Source: Avena insularis (Eukaryota > Streptophyta > Magnoliopsida > Poales > Poaceae). From it: 64,000 nucleotides of DNA. The notes under the pieces were generated by a model. That model was not told the origin of the DNA. It saw only the letters and a program-made list of their open reading frames with translations, and searched no databases. Every line of letters starts with the position of its first letter. Position 1 is the stretch's first letter. The stretch lies in NCBI GenBank assembly GCA_023614405.1, contig CM042685.1, positions 230,929,661 through 230,993,660 on the forward strand. Reading direction: 5' to 3'. A program made the translations under genes and the position numbers. Positions 12,110-22,059 of this stretch are shown piece after piece.

Positions 12110-13680
12110 CAACCGGCCCAGTGTACATACTAATCATGTGAGTGTTTTAGCGTTAATGTAAAACTATTTAGTGAACTTATTTGTTTGTCGAAGTATTGAA
12201 TTGTATGCGTTACTTTATGTTCAATTGTCACTTGTCGAAGTTGTGAGCGATTCTTTGTCTGTTATATGATTCTTTGGTGTACATACCATGATATTATGCC
12301 ACTATTATATTCCAATAAATGTGCATTTTCGTACCATATCCGTCCCGTATCCATTCCATATTTGTTTGTAATGATTTCAGATTCCGTGTTTATTTTCGGA
12401 GTTTTTCGTTTCGTTTCCGACTCTGGCGACACAAGAGGAAACGAAAATGATAACGCATGGTTCCGTCCGTTTCTGTTCCATTTTCAACCCTACTAATATG
12501 GATCATCAACTCAACACAATATGTATAAATAGTTGTTGTCATATCCCAACATTGTTCCATACCCAAACATTCTTCAATCACCTCAATATTAACCGATTAT
12601 AGTTCACTCTTCTGGTTTTACCATATTTTACTCTCAGTTGTCCCACAAATTGAAGAACATGCTTCAATGTCAAGAGCTTAAGTCACTACCAGACTTCGCG
12701 CATAAAGTACCACACTGCAGGAAGCCGTAATGAACGAACCATGAACATTTCTTACGATTTCTCCAGTTGATCCTCTTCCTTTCTTCTTCATTATTCACAA
12801 CATCTACATTGAGTTTAGAAATCCCGTTGCCAATAACAACTGCAATAGAAGGGATAGAAATTATCTTTCTGAAAATCACGATATTCCAAGTAACTAATAT
12901 CATATAAAAAGAGCAACTAAGAATAGGCGGAACATGTTCTCCATGAGTTTCCTGGCGCATCAACAACCATAAGTACCAACATGCCACAACTATTCATGGT
13001 CGCTGAGATCCCAAGTCAAACCTAGTAAGATAAGATCCTAACAGAGAGTCGAGAAAGATTCTACAAAGTGGATTAGACAACTATGTGGGTAAATGAACTC
13101 AGCTATATAATGAATGTAGAGTCACATGCACTATGTAACGCTTGCAGCTAGTGCTATTTTCTACCCGCCCGTAGTCTCCCTGCATGGGTTGACTCATTTG
13201 CATTTTCCTTTTTTCCTTTTTGTTTCTTTTACTTTTTTATTTTGGTTATTTAATTTTTATTCTTTATTCGGGTAATACATGTGTTGTTTGTAATCAAACA
13301 ACATGAAAGTAGGGGTGTCTGCATATGTGGTTGCATAAAATCTTAGTAAGGGGAATGTACTATGCGAATGATCGACCTTTTCTCTACAAAATAAAGCAAG
13401 ATTCATTAGTTAATTTTTTGGATGGTTAAATTAAATATTTTATATTATACCACGACGGATAATTGCTAACATAGTGGTCGAATTAAACTATAACTTTGTG
13501 TGTAAATTAGTTTGGAAACAATACAATTGGATACTTTTTCTCTTTTGACTTCCAAACTAATTATAATAACTATGTATGTCTTGGAGCTGAAAAATAAAAA
13601 CTGCTTTGCCCATTATCATTTGAATGAGAAATAGCTAAGAGCTAAATCAACTCCTTAGCCATTGGATGTTACACAGAGAT
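12110..13680. other. Unassigned intergenic DNA with a hAT-type terminus
   Basis: Apart from the hAT-like end described separately, I see no gene or bounded element. The longest ORF (105 codons, minus strand, 12,670-12,987) has no recognisable domain. The rest is AT-rich. Confidence 0.5.
12300..12492. mobile_element. Single hAT (Ac/Ds-like) transposon end
   Basis: Read on minus from 12,492, the sequence starts TAGGGTTGAAAATGGAACAG and continues with repeated aaacggacgg, cgttatcattttcg and cgaaacgaaaaac motifs. This is the look of Ac/Ds-like hAT termini: a TAGGG(N)TGAAAA terminal repeat followed by subterminal AAACGG repeats. The partner terminus is not visible towards 12,110, where the LTR copy ends, so this is a one-ended remnant. 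Confidence 0.5.
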
Positions 13681-13685
13681 TTGTC

Positions 13686-14020
13686 TTTTTTTCCGAAATG
13701 GGGAGCTGAGCCCCGGCCTCTGCATCAATAGATGCACACAGCCTTTTTATTGCATCATTCAAAAAACTATCACAATCTTACAATCATAGATCAGATAGGG
13801 TCGATACATGTATCAACCATCTAAAAATAAGAAGCAACCAAAAACTATCCATTCTGGAGTCTGCAAGTGTGCCGCCGGCATGTAGCCCGGAAATAGAAGT
13901 CCCGAGCAACCGTCAGGAGCTAGTTGTATCAGAAACCATATCTTTTCATTGATCCGTCGGGAGAAGGAAAGACCATAGTTGAATCCAGTGCACCACGTGT
14001 CGAATAACCTGCAAAAAAAA
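13686..14020 (-). mobile_element. LINE 3'-end fragment (minus orientation)
   Basis: The left edge is a run of T (a poly-A tail on minus), next to ccgaaatggggagctgagccccggcctctgcatcaatagatgcac. Read on minus this gives the gatgcagaggccggggctcagctcccc ending common at the 3' end of Triticeae LINEs. The 5-bp string ttgtc occurs on both sides (13,681-13,685 and 14,021-14,025) and may be the core of the target duplication. There is no coding capacity; it is 5'-truncated. Confidence 0.6.
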
Positions 14021-14110
14021 TTGTCCTATTCAGTTTACAATGGTTGCAACCGAATACATAATCGTTTTTAGTTGCATACTGGTTGTAACTATCTTTTCTC
14101 ATTTTAAATA

Positions 14111-14194
14111 CTCCCTCCGTCCGAAAATAGATGTCGTAGGTTGATTCATCTAAATTTTAACAAATCTAAGACATCTATTTTGGGACGGAGGGAG
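14111..14194. mobile_element. Stowaway MITE, 84 bp
   Basis: Perfect terminal repeat ctccctccgtcc...gggacggagggag with TA target duplications at 14,109-14,110 and 14,195-14,196. The two arms are nearly complementary throughout, so it would fold into a hairpin. It lies about 480 bp upstream of the SMT2 start codon. Confidence 0.95.
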
Positions 14195-14196
14195 TA

Positions 14197-14676
14197 GAAA
14201 GTTTATACTGTACCATGATTGCAGCTGAGTATATTTTTAGTTGCACTATGGTGTACTGAATTATTATTTTCAAATATAGGTGAGTAAATTCATGTGAGCG
14301 CCAGGCGAAAAAAAGATAGACGCTGCCCGCCTACAGGCCAGATTGGCCGAACAATCGCTAGCCCAAGTCCAACACCACCGGCAAGCCGTGTGAGCGCCAT
14401 GTGTTTCTCGGCAAGCCGCGACCGAAACACGACCCGGGTCATCTCAAAAAAAAAAAAAAACACGACCCGGGTCGAGCTGAGCAGAGACCATCCAGTCCAG
14501 ATCTGAAACCGGCAACGGTCTCCCCTCCCCATTTCGAATCCAGCTGGGCATAAATCTCTCCCTCATCTCGGACCCAGATCGCAATCTCAGGGCTCCTCCC
14601 CACGCCACATCTTGACCCGCTTTCTCCTCCCGAGTCCAACCCTTCTCTCCTCCTCACTCCCCCTAGATCGGGGGAG
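14197..14676 (+). promoter_or_regulatory. SMT2 promoter and 5' leader
   Basis: The stretch changes from AT-rich to GC-rich at about 14,300. A TATA-like cataaatctc lies at 14,549-14,558, followed by a pyrimidine-rich leader (ctctccctcatctc, ctttctcctccc, cttctctcctcc) up to the ATG. This would put the transcription start near 14,580 and give a leader of roughly 95 nt. A poly-A run (14,447-14,460) sits between two copies of cacgacccgggtc (about 14,427 and 14,461), like a small insertion with its duplicated target. Confidence 0.5.
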
Positions 14677-15774
14677 ATGGAGCCCGCCACGATGGCGTGG
14701 ACGCTGGCGGCGGCGGGGTTCGCGCTGGTGTACTGGTTCGTGTGGGTGATGGGCGCCGCGGAGGTGCAGGGGAAGCGTGCCGTGGACCTCCAGATGGGAT
14801 CCATCGCCGGCGACAAGGTCGGGGACAAGTACTCCCAGTACTGGTCCTTCTTCCGCAGCCCCAAGGAGACGGCCGCCGCCGCCACTGCAGACAAGGTGCC
14901 GGCCTTCGTCGACACCTTCTACAACCTCGTCACCGACATCTACGAGTGGGGGTGGGGCCAGTCGTTCCACTTCTCGCCCTCCCTCCCCGGGCGGTCGCAC
15001 CGGGACGCGACGCGGGTCCACGAGGAGCGCGTCGCGGACCTGCTCGAGGCCCGCCCAGGGAAGCGGCTGCTCGACGTCGGATGCGGCGTCGGCGGACCCA
15101 TGCGCGCCATCGCGGCGCACTCCGGCTCCAACGTCGTCGGGATCACCATCAACGAGTACCAGGTCAACCGCGCCCGCGCGCACAACCGCAAGGCCGGCCT
15201 GGACGCGCAGTGCGAGGTGGTGTGCGGCAACTTCATGGCCATGCCTTTCCCGGACGCCTCCTTCGACGGCGCGTACTCCATCGAGGCCACCTGCCACGCG
15301 CCAAGGCTACAGGACGTCTACGGCGAGGTGTTCCGCGTGCTCAAGCCGGGCGGCCTCTACGTCTCCTACGAGTGGGTCACCACCCCGCTGTATCGCGCGG
15401 ACGACCCGGAGCACGTCGAGGCCATCCAAGGCATCGAGCGTGGTGACGCGCTCCCGGGCCTGCGCCGGCAGGACGAGATCGCGGCCGTCGCCAAGGAGGT
15501 CGGCTTCGACGTGGTCAAGGAGCTGGACCTGGCGCTGCCGCCGTCGCACCCCTGGTGGACGCGGCTCAAGATGGGGCGCCTCTCCTACTGGCGCAACTCG
15601 CTGCTGATCCGGGCGCTCACCCTGCTGCGCGTGGCGCCCAAGGGCGTCTCCGAGGTGCACGAGATGCTGTTCGAGACGGCGCAGCACCTCACCCGCGGCG
15701 GCGAGACCGGCATCTTCAGCCCCATGCACATGGTGCTGCTCCGCAAGCCAGAGCCTGCCGCCGCCGCCGAATAG
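14677..15774 (+). CDS. SMT2: Sterol C-24 methyltransferase 2 (24-methylenesterol C-methyltransferase)
   Basis: Encodes 365 aa in one exon. By family knowledge, SMT2 uses S-adenosylmethionine to add the second methyl group to the sterol side chain (24-methylenelophenol to 24-ethylidenelophenol). It thereby sets the sitosterol/campesterol balance, at the ER membrane. Visible features: N-terminal hydrophobic anchor (residues about 7-26); KYSQYWSFF and DTFYNLVTDIYEWGWGQ blocks, with sterol-binding YEWGWGQSFHFS at 89-100; SAM motif I LLDVGCGVGGP at 131-141; IEATCHAP at 202-209; YEWVTTP at 231-237; and RGGETGIFSPMHM near the C-terminus. Length matches plant SMT2 (about 360 aa). The YEWVTT form and the N-terminal anchor fit SMT2 better than SMT1. 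The first ATG (gggagATGGAG) is chosen because it follows the leader directly; M6 is an alternative. No stop, frameshift or lost catalytic residue is seen. Very high GC3 and no intron are usual for grass SMT2. Confidence 0.97.
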   Translation: MEPATMAWTLAAAGFALVYWFVWVMGAAEVQGKRAVDLQMGSIAGDKVGDKYSQYWSFFRSPKETAAAATADKVPAFVDTFYNLVTDIYEWGWGQSFHFSPSLPGRSHRDATRVHEERVADLLEARPGKRLLDVGCGVGGPMRAIAAHSGSNVVGITINEYQVNRARAHNRKAGLDAQCEVVCGNFMAMPFPDASFDGAYSIEATCHAPRLQDVYGEVFRVLKPGGLYVSYEWVTTPLYRADDPEHVEAIQGIERGDALPGLRRQDEIAAVAKEVGFDVVKELDLALPPSHPWWTRLKMGRLSYWRNSLLIRALTLLRVAPKGVSEVHEMLFETAQHLTRGGETGIFSPMHMVLLRKPEPAAAAE

Positions 15775-16833
15775 ACCGTTCAACATCTCATATGCGCAAC
15801 AATGCAGCGGCGGTTCCTAGCTCTTTGTCACGGGTAGCTAGGAGCGGAATCAGATGAGGAAATGCAAGCTCTTGGTTTTGATCTTTTAGCATGGACGAAT
15901 TCTTCATGTTCTTAGATTGGTTAATTGATTCTGGGGAACTCAATCAGTAGGCTAGATCACCCAAAATTCCCCTTTTTTCCCCTGTTTAATATGTGGATGA
16001 ATCGAACTGTTTATCTTGCAATGTGCGATGAAGGCGAAACATTGGATTGCAGAACTCACTGCCTGCTTCATTCCGGCTTTGCTGCGAGTGCGCTGTGTTT
16101 ACTTTAGCGGCTTGATGTGTCTGATCACCGGTGTGGTTTTTGGATTCCGTCCGGTGGCGGTGGCAGACTGGCAGTGGTTAGCCGGCGTCTGTGCCAACCG
16201 CAAGATCGGATCTGCGGTTATGTTACTGATACAGTAGTAGAGTGGAGTAGGAGTACTGCGTGCAGGAGGAATCTGGAATCTGGTCGCCTCTCAGATCTGG
16301 TTCAGTAGGAATCTACTCAAACAGATCCAAATCGGTAAACATATGCCCTTGCCCGCTGAAACTCTTGCAAAGCACTGATCCAACGTGCAGAGCTGTACAC
16401 CTTCAAGGAGCTTCGTTGGCTTCATTTGATTTTTCCTTTTTTTAACACTTGGTATAGAAATCTCTTTATACATCTGTATCACAAACTTCCGAAAGTTATG
16501 AAAATATGTAGTAGACTCCTATATTGTTTTAAGTAAAAAAAATGTACTATCAATTTCTATCGCATTGTCCCAACTGCAACTTTCCTACTTCGTTCAGAAC
16601 AAGAATTCTATTAGTAGATTTTTATATGGAATAAGCATGCACTAAATTAGCAAAATAAATAAATTATAAGGATCTCCCTACATAAATTTGAGTGCTCGGC
16701 CACAAGTGTCGTCTTTCTCCTTCACCTCCAGTGATCCTCAATTTGTCATGGCAAAAATTGCCAACGCCTTTGCCTTTCAACCCCATCATTGGTCTAAGCA
16801 ACCGGTCATTTCCCTTTGCTCGTGTCGTCCCAC
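15775..16833 (+). other. SMT2 3' UTR and downstream spacer
   Basis: The first few hundred bases after the stop presumably form the 3' UTR. AT-rich stretches around 15,880-16,030 could include poly-A sites, but no single AATAAA-type signal stands out. The rest holds no recognisable gene; ORFs of 60-90 codons look random. Confidence 0.4.
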
Positions 16834-16836
16834 TTA

Positions 16837-17181
16837 GGCCTTGTTTTGTTGGTCGGTATTGGCAGGTTTTTCGAAGTATTAACGGGGCCGTCCTGGGATA
16901 CCAGAAAATCTTTACCATCATGTTTTGCAGCCCGCTTGTAAACACTCGGAAACACGTGTAAATCGAAACGTGACTGTGGTCTCGCTTTTTGGACTCTCTA
17001 GCCTCGATGCATCGTTACTCACGGATGAACAACCAGCTCGCCCAGCCTGTTTTGAAGACATGAATTGGAAGACGATTAAGGAAGAGATTCCGAGGGGATT
17101 GGATGAGGGGAGTGGGTTCACCCAATCCCGGTGGGGATTAACTAAATTAACCCTTATAAAACACTGGTACAAAACAAGGCC
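16837..17181. mobile_element. Tourist/Harbinger-type MITE, 345 bp
   Basis: Terminal inverted repeats ggccttgttttg and caaaacaaggcc are flanked by tta on both sides (16,834-16,836 and 17,182-17,184). A TTA target duplication with a GGCCTTGTTT-type end is the mark of PIF/Harbinger (Tourist) MITEs. ORFs inside it have no recognisable domain. Confidence 0.85.
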
Positions 17182-17184
17182 TTA

Positions 17185-18404
17185 GTTGTCCAGCCTAGCC
17201 CCAACTGCCACCGCCGCTTCTTCCACTGTTAACCAGCCAAGGTCTAGTAGGCTCGCGTTTATTACCTACCGTTGGCGTTTCCACTCTGAACCCGGCATAA
17301 CCCCTGCCGTAACTACTCTAGTGAGATTGTTGTCCTCTACTCTGATACCATCGCCACTCCTGTGATATTGAAAGGTTAAGTATCGTTCGCTCCCACTACG
17401 AGATTTTGCATACGTCACCCCCTTCCCCTTGCGATTGTAACAATGCTAGATGAGAGGAAGAAGTGGCAACGCGCAATGTGAATCAGATTGTTGCACAAGC
17501 ACATAGAATTACGTGCATAATAACGAAATAAGAAGTATATTGGTGGTGTTGGTGACCCCAAAGCTTCTCCAATAGAATCCCTACTAGAGCTCTCAAACTG
17601 TTTTTGTAAAAAAATTGGGGCTCCAACTGGAGCCCCAACTAGAACCCTTGAAATTTTTGGCTCTTAAATTTTTTCCTTAGAGCCCTTAGTTTAAGAATCC
17701 CCCTAGTAGAGCAAAAAAACATTTATCCTCACAAAACTCCTCCTGTTTCCACTTCCCATCCCTTCACCCTACTCCATGATGTGTTGTTGCTCCCCACCCT
17801 TTACGATACCCGTCTCGAGGTCTTTTGCAACCTCCAACGTTGATAAATTCCCGACATCCCGAGACCCACTAGGATGAGGCAAATCATAGAGAAGGGCGCT
17901 TTTCACGAGGATTCGAGGCTCCGAGGAGAAAGGGGAAACTGATGGTGGCCCCACATGTCAATGTCTATGAGAACAGCAAGACAGGATAAGAGAGCTACTG
18001 TAATTGAGGAAATGAGACCTAAGATAGCTTTTTGGGCTTATTTGATAGCTATTGTTAGAACCGTTGCTTAAGTTCGCTTGAGAAAAATGCAAGCTTGCCT
18101 GCATAGGATGGATAATGGATGGAAACACAGAAGCACATAACTTTAGAGTAGGTCTATCTATGTCCCGATTGACTATGGTTTCCTTTTAAGTCTTAATGAA
18201 TTCAGAAAATTCGAACCATGGTTTAATGAAAAGTTGAAGTTCCAAACTTAACTTTATTAGAACACATCGTTTTTACTATGATCCACTGCTTTGCGATTCC
18301 GTGCAGTCGCATCACGTTTCACAAAACCTACATGGGTTGACACACAAAAGTTGGTGAAAAACAGTGGACGCTACCTAGCTGTGCAAGCTAGGTCGCATAT
18401 TATT
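17185..18404. other. Intergenic DNA, no gene recognised
   Basis: AT-rich sequence without convincing coding potential. A local inverted repeat lies at 17,613-17,640 (ggggctccaactggagcccc). The stretch 17,550-18,070 contains ctccaatagaatccct and tagagctctcaaa blocks reminiscent of hAT-type MITEs, but I cannot find paired ends. Confidence 0.4.
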
Positions 18405-18406
18405 TA

Positions 18407-18666
18407 CTCTCGCCGGTCCAAAATAAAATGTAAGGTGTTTAAGATTAGTCAATAGTTAAATCTTACTAACTTTGATTAAAATTTTAGATAAAATATCTAC
18501 ATCTACAATATTAAATGAACACATTGAGAATATATACTTTATGATGAATCTATTGATATTGATTTGATATTGTAGATGTTCATATTTTGTGTATAAACAT
18601 GTTCAAACTTAGAAAAACATTGGCTTTTGACGAATCTTAGACTTCTTATATTTTTGGACAGAGGGG
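18407..18666. mobile_element. Stowaway MITE, 260 bp
   Basis: Ends ctctcgccggtcc and ggacagaggggtag are imperfect versions of the Stowaway consensus, flanked by TA at 18,405-18,406 and 18,667-18,668. The arms (attttagataaaatatctac and gtttaagattagtcaa against their partners) pair imperfectly, so this is an older copy. Confidence 0.8.
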
Positions 18667-18757
18667 TAGAGTTGTAGACTTTGTTTTTTTTCACCAAGTT
18701 GCACATTTATATAAAAGCGCAAGCACTAACTATACTGTTAGTCTTGACTAAGACTTA

Positions 18758-19553
18758 GAACGTGTTTGGTTTGTGAATATGTAACGTAACCTGATTATCG
18801 TTGTTAACAGATGACGCTAAAACACTCGTTTGGTTCGGTTACTCTGGTATGCGATTACCTGGTAACGAATTACATCCTAGTACAAATCTGATACCAATGC
18901 CACCCCACCGTAATACTGCATGTTAACCCCATCTTCCCACGTGCACGGTCCCTTCTCTCGTCACGTCGCCGCCACATGTAAAAAAAAACGCCGCCTCCAC
19001 TGCTACTCCTTCCTCTCAGGCGTTGCTACAGATCGAATCACCTTCCTCCCTCGCCTCGCTGACCACAAGCCATTCTTTTGTCACAATTTCGCTGGTCTAT
19101 CCGTACGAAGTAGGCCAAGTGCAGGACGGGTTTGAGGAGGACGACCATAGATTAACTGATTGAGCCTCTCTTCGGCTACAAATATTCCTTCTCATTGAGA
19201 GCTGATAAATTAGTTGTTGAATTGTACGAATTTGTTTGTTATTCCTCATGTTTTCTTGTTTAAGTTCTTCCCCATATTTTGCTGGTTTCCAAAATCAGCC
19301 AGATCATGAATTTGTGATAATTTACTATGCATCCGATCCCGACTAATTCTCGAAGATCGCAATGTATTTCCTTCGTCCTAAAAAAGGATGTCGCAAGTTT
19401 ATCCAAATTCGAATGAATCTATGTACTAAATAGTGTCTAGATACATTCGAATTTAGACAAATCTAAGACATTTTTTTTAAAACGGAGGGATTATTACCGT
19501 TACAACTAAACAAGTTTCGCGTTTATGTTATCGTTTATGAACCAAACACTTTC
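18758..19553. mobile_element. PIF/Harbinger-like element, 796 bp, with nested MITE
   Basis: Starts gaacgtgtttggtttg and ends gaaccaaacactttc, an inverted repeat with two mismatches in the first 15 bp. TTA flanks both sides (18,755-18,757 and 19,554-19,556). The centre (about 18,930-19,130) is GC-richer and holds a 71-codon ORF without a recognised domain. A Stowaway MITE lies inside at 19,367-19,491. No transposase is present, so it is non-autonomous. Confidence 0.75.
19367..19491. mobile_element. Stowaway MITE, 125 bp, nested
   Basis: Ends tttccttcgtcct and aaacggagggat, with TA at 19,365-19,366 and 19,492-19,493. The arms share aaatctaagaca and atgtcgcaagtttatc-type blocks. It carries the internal ctaaatagtgtctaga string also seen in the MITE at 19,572. 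Confidence 0.8.
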
Positions 19554-19571
19554 TTAGCAAAGCGTTGGTAC

Positions 19572-19674
19572 TCCCTCAGTCTTAAAACAGATGTCATAAA
19601 TCTATATGCTAAATAGTGTCTAGATTTAACTAAATTTTAAAAAATCTGCGACGTCTATTTTGAAAGGAAGGGAG
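19572..19674. mobile_element. Stowaway MITE, 103 bp
   Basis: Ends ctccctcagtctt and gaaaggaagggag, flanked by TA (19,570-19,571 and 19,675-19,676). Shares the gctaaatagtgtctaga-type core with the neighbouring MITE at 19,367, so both belong to one subfamily. Confidence 0.85.
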
Positions 19675-19960
19675 TAATAGTTTTCAGAAACGATAGGAGT
19701 ATATAATCATGTGTTCTTAAGTCAGTTATGCGATGGTACAATATGTCAGTTGAGCCCATGGCCGGCGAATGCCAAAGCGAGCAAATCATTGGACGGGAAC
19801 GGCGCCAACTTCGCCGCGTCCGCACGTAGAGTTGGATGATTGAATGAACCCGGCCATATGGAATGTCAACTTAATAATTGATTATATATGCGGCCGGATC
19901 ATGAGCAGCCGAAGACCATAATTCGCGTCTATGCAATGAAATATTTTGATCCGACTGATC

Positions 19961-19968
19961 TATATATA
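19961..19968 (+). promoter_or_regulatory. TATA box of the small gene at 20,059
   Basis: The sequence gatctatatatactcg lies 91 bp before the chosen ATG. Placing transcription about 30 bp further down gives a leader of roughly 65 nt. Confidence 0.5.
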
Positions 19969-20058
19969 CTCGTAATCAGTGCGCCAGGAGAAGAAACCGC
20001 TTACGCAGATAGTCCTATACGTGCCATCGATCAATATTCAGTAGCACACCAAAAATCC

Positions 20059-20409
20059 ATGCAAGGCTGCTTCCCATTCCGTTTCCGGAGCACCGGGCGG
20101 CAGGCGCCTCCTCACGGCGGCGGCGTGACCGTCGTGTCCCGCGGCGAGGGCGAGGTCAGCGTCAAGATCTTCGTGAGCAGGGGCGAGCTGGAGCGCATCG
20201 CCGCGGGCGTCACCCGGAGGCAGTCCGCCGGCGCCGCCGCGGCTAGCAGGCACGTGGCGCCACCGCCGGCGTCCGAGTCTCTGCGGGTAGAGCAGCGGCC
20301 GCGCGAGCGCGATCCGCTACTGAGGCGACGGCCGGAGTCGGAGGGAGGCGCGGCCGCGCGTCGCCGCCGGTGGCGGTCGGCGCTGAGCGGCATACCGGAG
20401 GAAGCGTAG
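20059..20409 (+). CDS. Small intronless gene, function unknown (116 aa)
   Basis: The frame stays open 171 bp upstream, but I place the start at the ATG for MQGCFPFRF. It sits about 65 nt behind a likely start site set by a TATA box, and coding-type GC bias begins only there. The protein has a short basic-aromatic N-terminus; a central segment VSVKIFVSRGELERIA (about residues 31-46) of the kind found in small plant-specific proteins of the DUF7890 type (V-x-V-K-x-x-x-S/T-x-x-E/Q-L); an Ala-rich stretch; and an Arg-rich C-terminal half ending RWRSALSGIPEEA. No signal peptide or membrane segment is seen. It lies in the gene island with MITEs on both sides and GC content like SMT2, which supports a real host gene. 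I do not know its function, and the DUF comparison is from memory. Confidence 0.55.
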   Translation: MQGCFPFRFRSTGRQAPPHGGGVTVVSRGEGEVSVKIFVSRGELERIAAGVTRRQSAGAAAASRHVAPPPASESLRVEQRPRERDPLLRRRPESEGGAAARRRRWRSALSGIPEEA

Positions 20410-20551
20410 ACCGCATGAAGATGGATAGGTCGCCGCGTCGTGGTTTGCGCAAAGCGCTGCTGCTGCGCGCTCCGGTCGATGCGAGTTTATTTTCCATTTT
20501 GGTGCGTCACGTGGCTAATCACGAGAAGAAAGAGTAAAATATATGTTAATA

Positions 20552-22057
20552 CTCTTTCCATTTACAATTACCTTGCATCCTAGGTTTAGTTAAAATCAAA
20601 CTCTATAAACTTTCATTATATATTTAGAAAAAAATATCAATATTAATACTGTAAAACATGTTGTATTAGAATTGTCGTGAACCATGCTTTCATATGTGCA
20701 TTTGGAATTATAGATGTTTGTAAATTTTCTTATATTCTTGGTCATTGTAAAGTTTGATTTTAAATAAATCTAAAACCTGAGGTAATTGTGAAGGCTGGAT
20801 TTCATTGCCTCCTCGCGGCCGCGCTCTCGTCCCCCCGAGGGCGACGGCGCGGCACCCCCTCTCCCCGCCTAACCCTCCTTCTCTTCCCGCCCCGCCATTC
20901 GGTGGGTCGGCAGGCGGCTTGCCGAAGCCAGCGGCGCCTTGAGCTGGTGGCTGGCCTCCCTCAACGCGGCCGGTGCCCACAGGGTGGCGATCAGGAGGCC
21001 TCCGGGTGGTCTGGCGGCGGCGGCGCGATGCGAGGCTGCGGCGCAGCGCGGCGGTGGCGCAGCTGCCAGGAGCGTGACGGCGGCGTCTTCCCCGGGCCCG
21101 ATCTGGGCCTAGGTGGGCCGCGCGTCCGCGGCTGCTTCTCCTCGGCGGCGTGGCGTCTTGCAGCGTCGGCATGGCAGGGCCCTCGGCAAGGCAGTGGCGC
21201 CGGCTCCTCCGGGCCCGGATCTGGGCCCTTCGGGCTGTCAATCTGACTTGATGGCTGGTGCGTGCTGCGAGCGCCCTCTGAACATGGTGGCGACGACGGT
21301 GATCAGGTTGGGGACAGCGGAACAGCGGCCTGCCTGTTGCAGCTAAGCGGCGAGGCTTACGGGCCCTTCGGGGGCCCGTCCGGGCCCGCCAAGCCTGGTT
21401 TGACCCTGCTGCTCAGCCCGGTCGGCGACCGCCTTTAGGTGGTGGAGGTGGGCTCCTCCCGCGTGGTCGCAGGGCTGCTGTCCCTAGCCGGTTCTATGTC
21501 GTTTCCCTGTTTTCGGGTTGCTTGCTTTATCCACGATGAGGCGATGACGATGGTGGCGCTTGATCGTGGTGGCGCAAGTTGGTAGGCGACGAAGCTGGTG
21601 GTGGCACGCCGTATCACCCGGGGTTTTTTGTAGGTGGGGTTAGGGAGAAATCTCTGTCGGCTGGTCCGTCTCCGTCGCGGTGCCACCCTCGGATGGCGCC
21701 ATTCCTTCTTGAAGGGCGTCACGGATATCCCCGACCTACTATACTCCGAGTGCGAAACCCTAGGTCGATGTTACGGCCGGGCAGCAGCGCCGTGTCAACG
21801 GCGTTTCCCTTCTTGAAGGTGCTGTCTTGGTACTAGGCGTGTCGGTGTGTCTGGAGCGTGGTGGGACTATTCCGGTTGGCGCAACGGTGGCGGGTCTCCC
21901 TAGTCTCGTCGTATCGTCGTTTCCATCATTTCTTTTCTTTTTGGGCGTGTTTTAGCTGATGCCCCAGCATTCTTGGTTGGTCGAACTCTTATATCAGTGT
22001 GGTTGCTTTATTTATAAAGCGGGGCGAAAGTCTATTTCGAGATTGTGAAGGCTGGAG
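20552..22057. mobile_element. Stowaway-like MITE split by a LINE
   Basis: The left arm starts ctctttccatttacaattacc and the right end is the reverse of ctccagccttcacaattacc. TA flanks both (20,550-20,551 and 22,058-22,059). The two arms pair over about 50 bp (caattacct, aggttttag and aaaatcaaact blocks). The MITE itself is about 249 bp: 20,552-20,799 plus the last base at 22,057. The LINE at 20,800-22,041 interrupts the right terminal repeat. Confidence 0.75.
20800..22041 (+). mobile_element. 5'-truncated LINE, 1.24 kb, with 15-bp target duplication
   Basis: Flanked by attgtgaaggctgga on both sides (20,785-20,799 and 22,042-22,056), an identical 15-bp duplication as expected of target-primed reverse transcription. 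The right end ...gctttatttataaagcggggcgaaag resembles the 3' end of grass LINEs that lack a plain poly-A tail. The body is GC-rich and has ORFs up to 177 codons in several frames, but no reverse transcriptase or endonuclease motif. It is therefore a non-autonomous or internally deleted copy made largely of untranslated region. Confidence 0.75.
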
Positions 22058-22059
22058 TA

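Noticed and set aside
14587..15297. Long ORFs (up to 276 codons) in other frames and on minus across SMT2
   Set aside because: They are by-products of the extreme GC content of the SMT2 coding region and show Arg/Ala/Pro-rich composition without any domain.
20708..21246. 177- and 152-codon ORFs on opposite strands
   Set aside because: Both lie in the GC-rich body of the LINE, partly outside it, and have low-complexity Arg/Gly/Pro sequence with no conserved motif.
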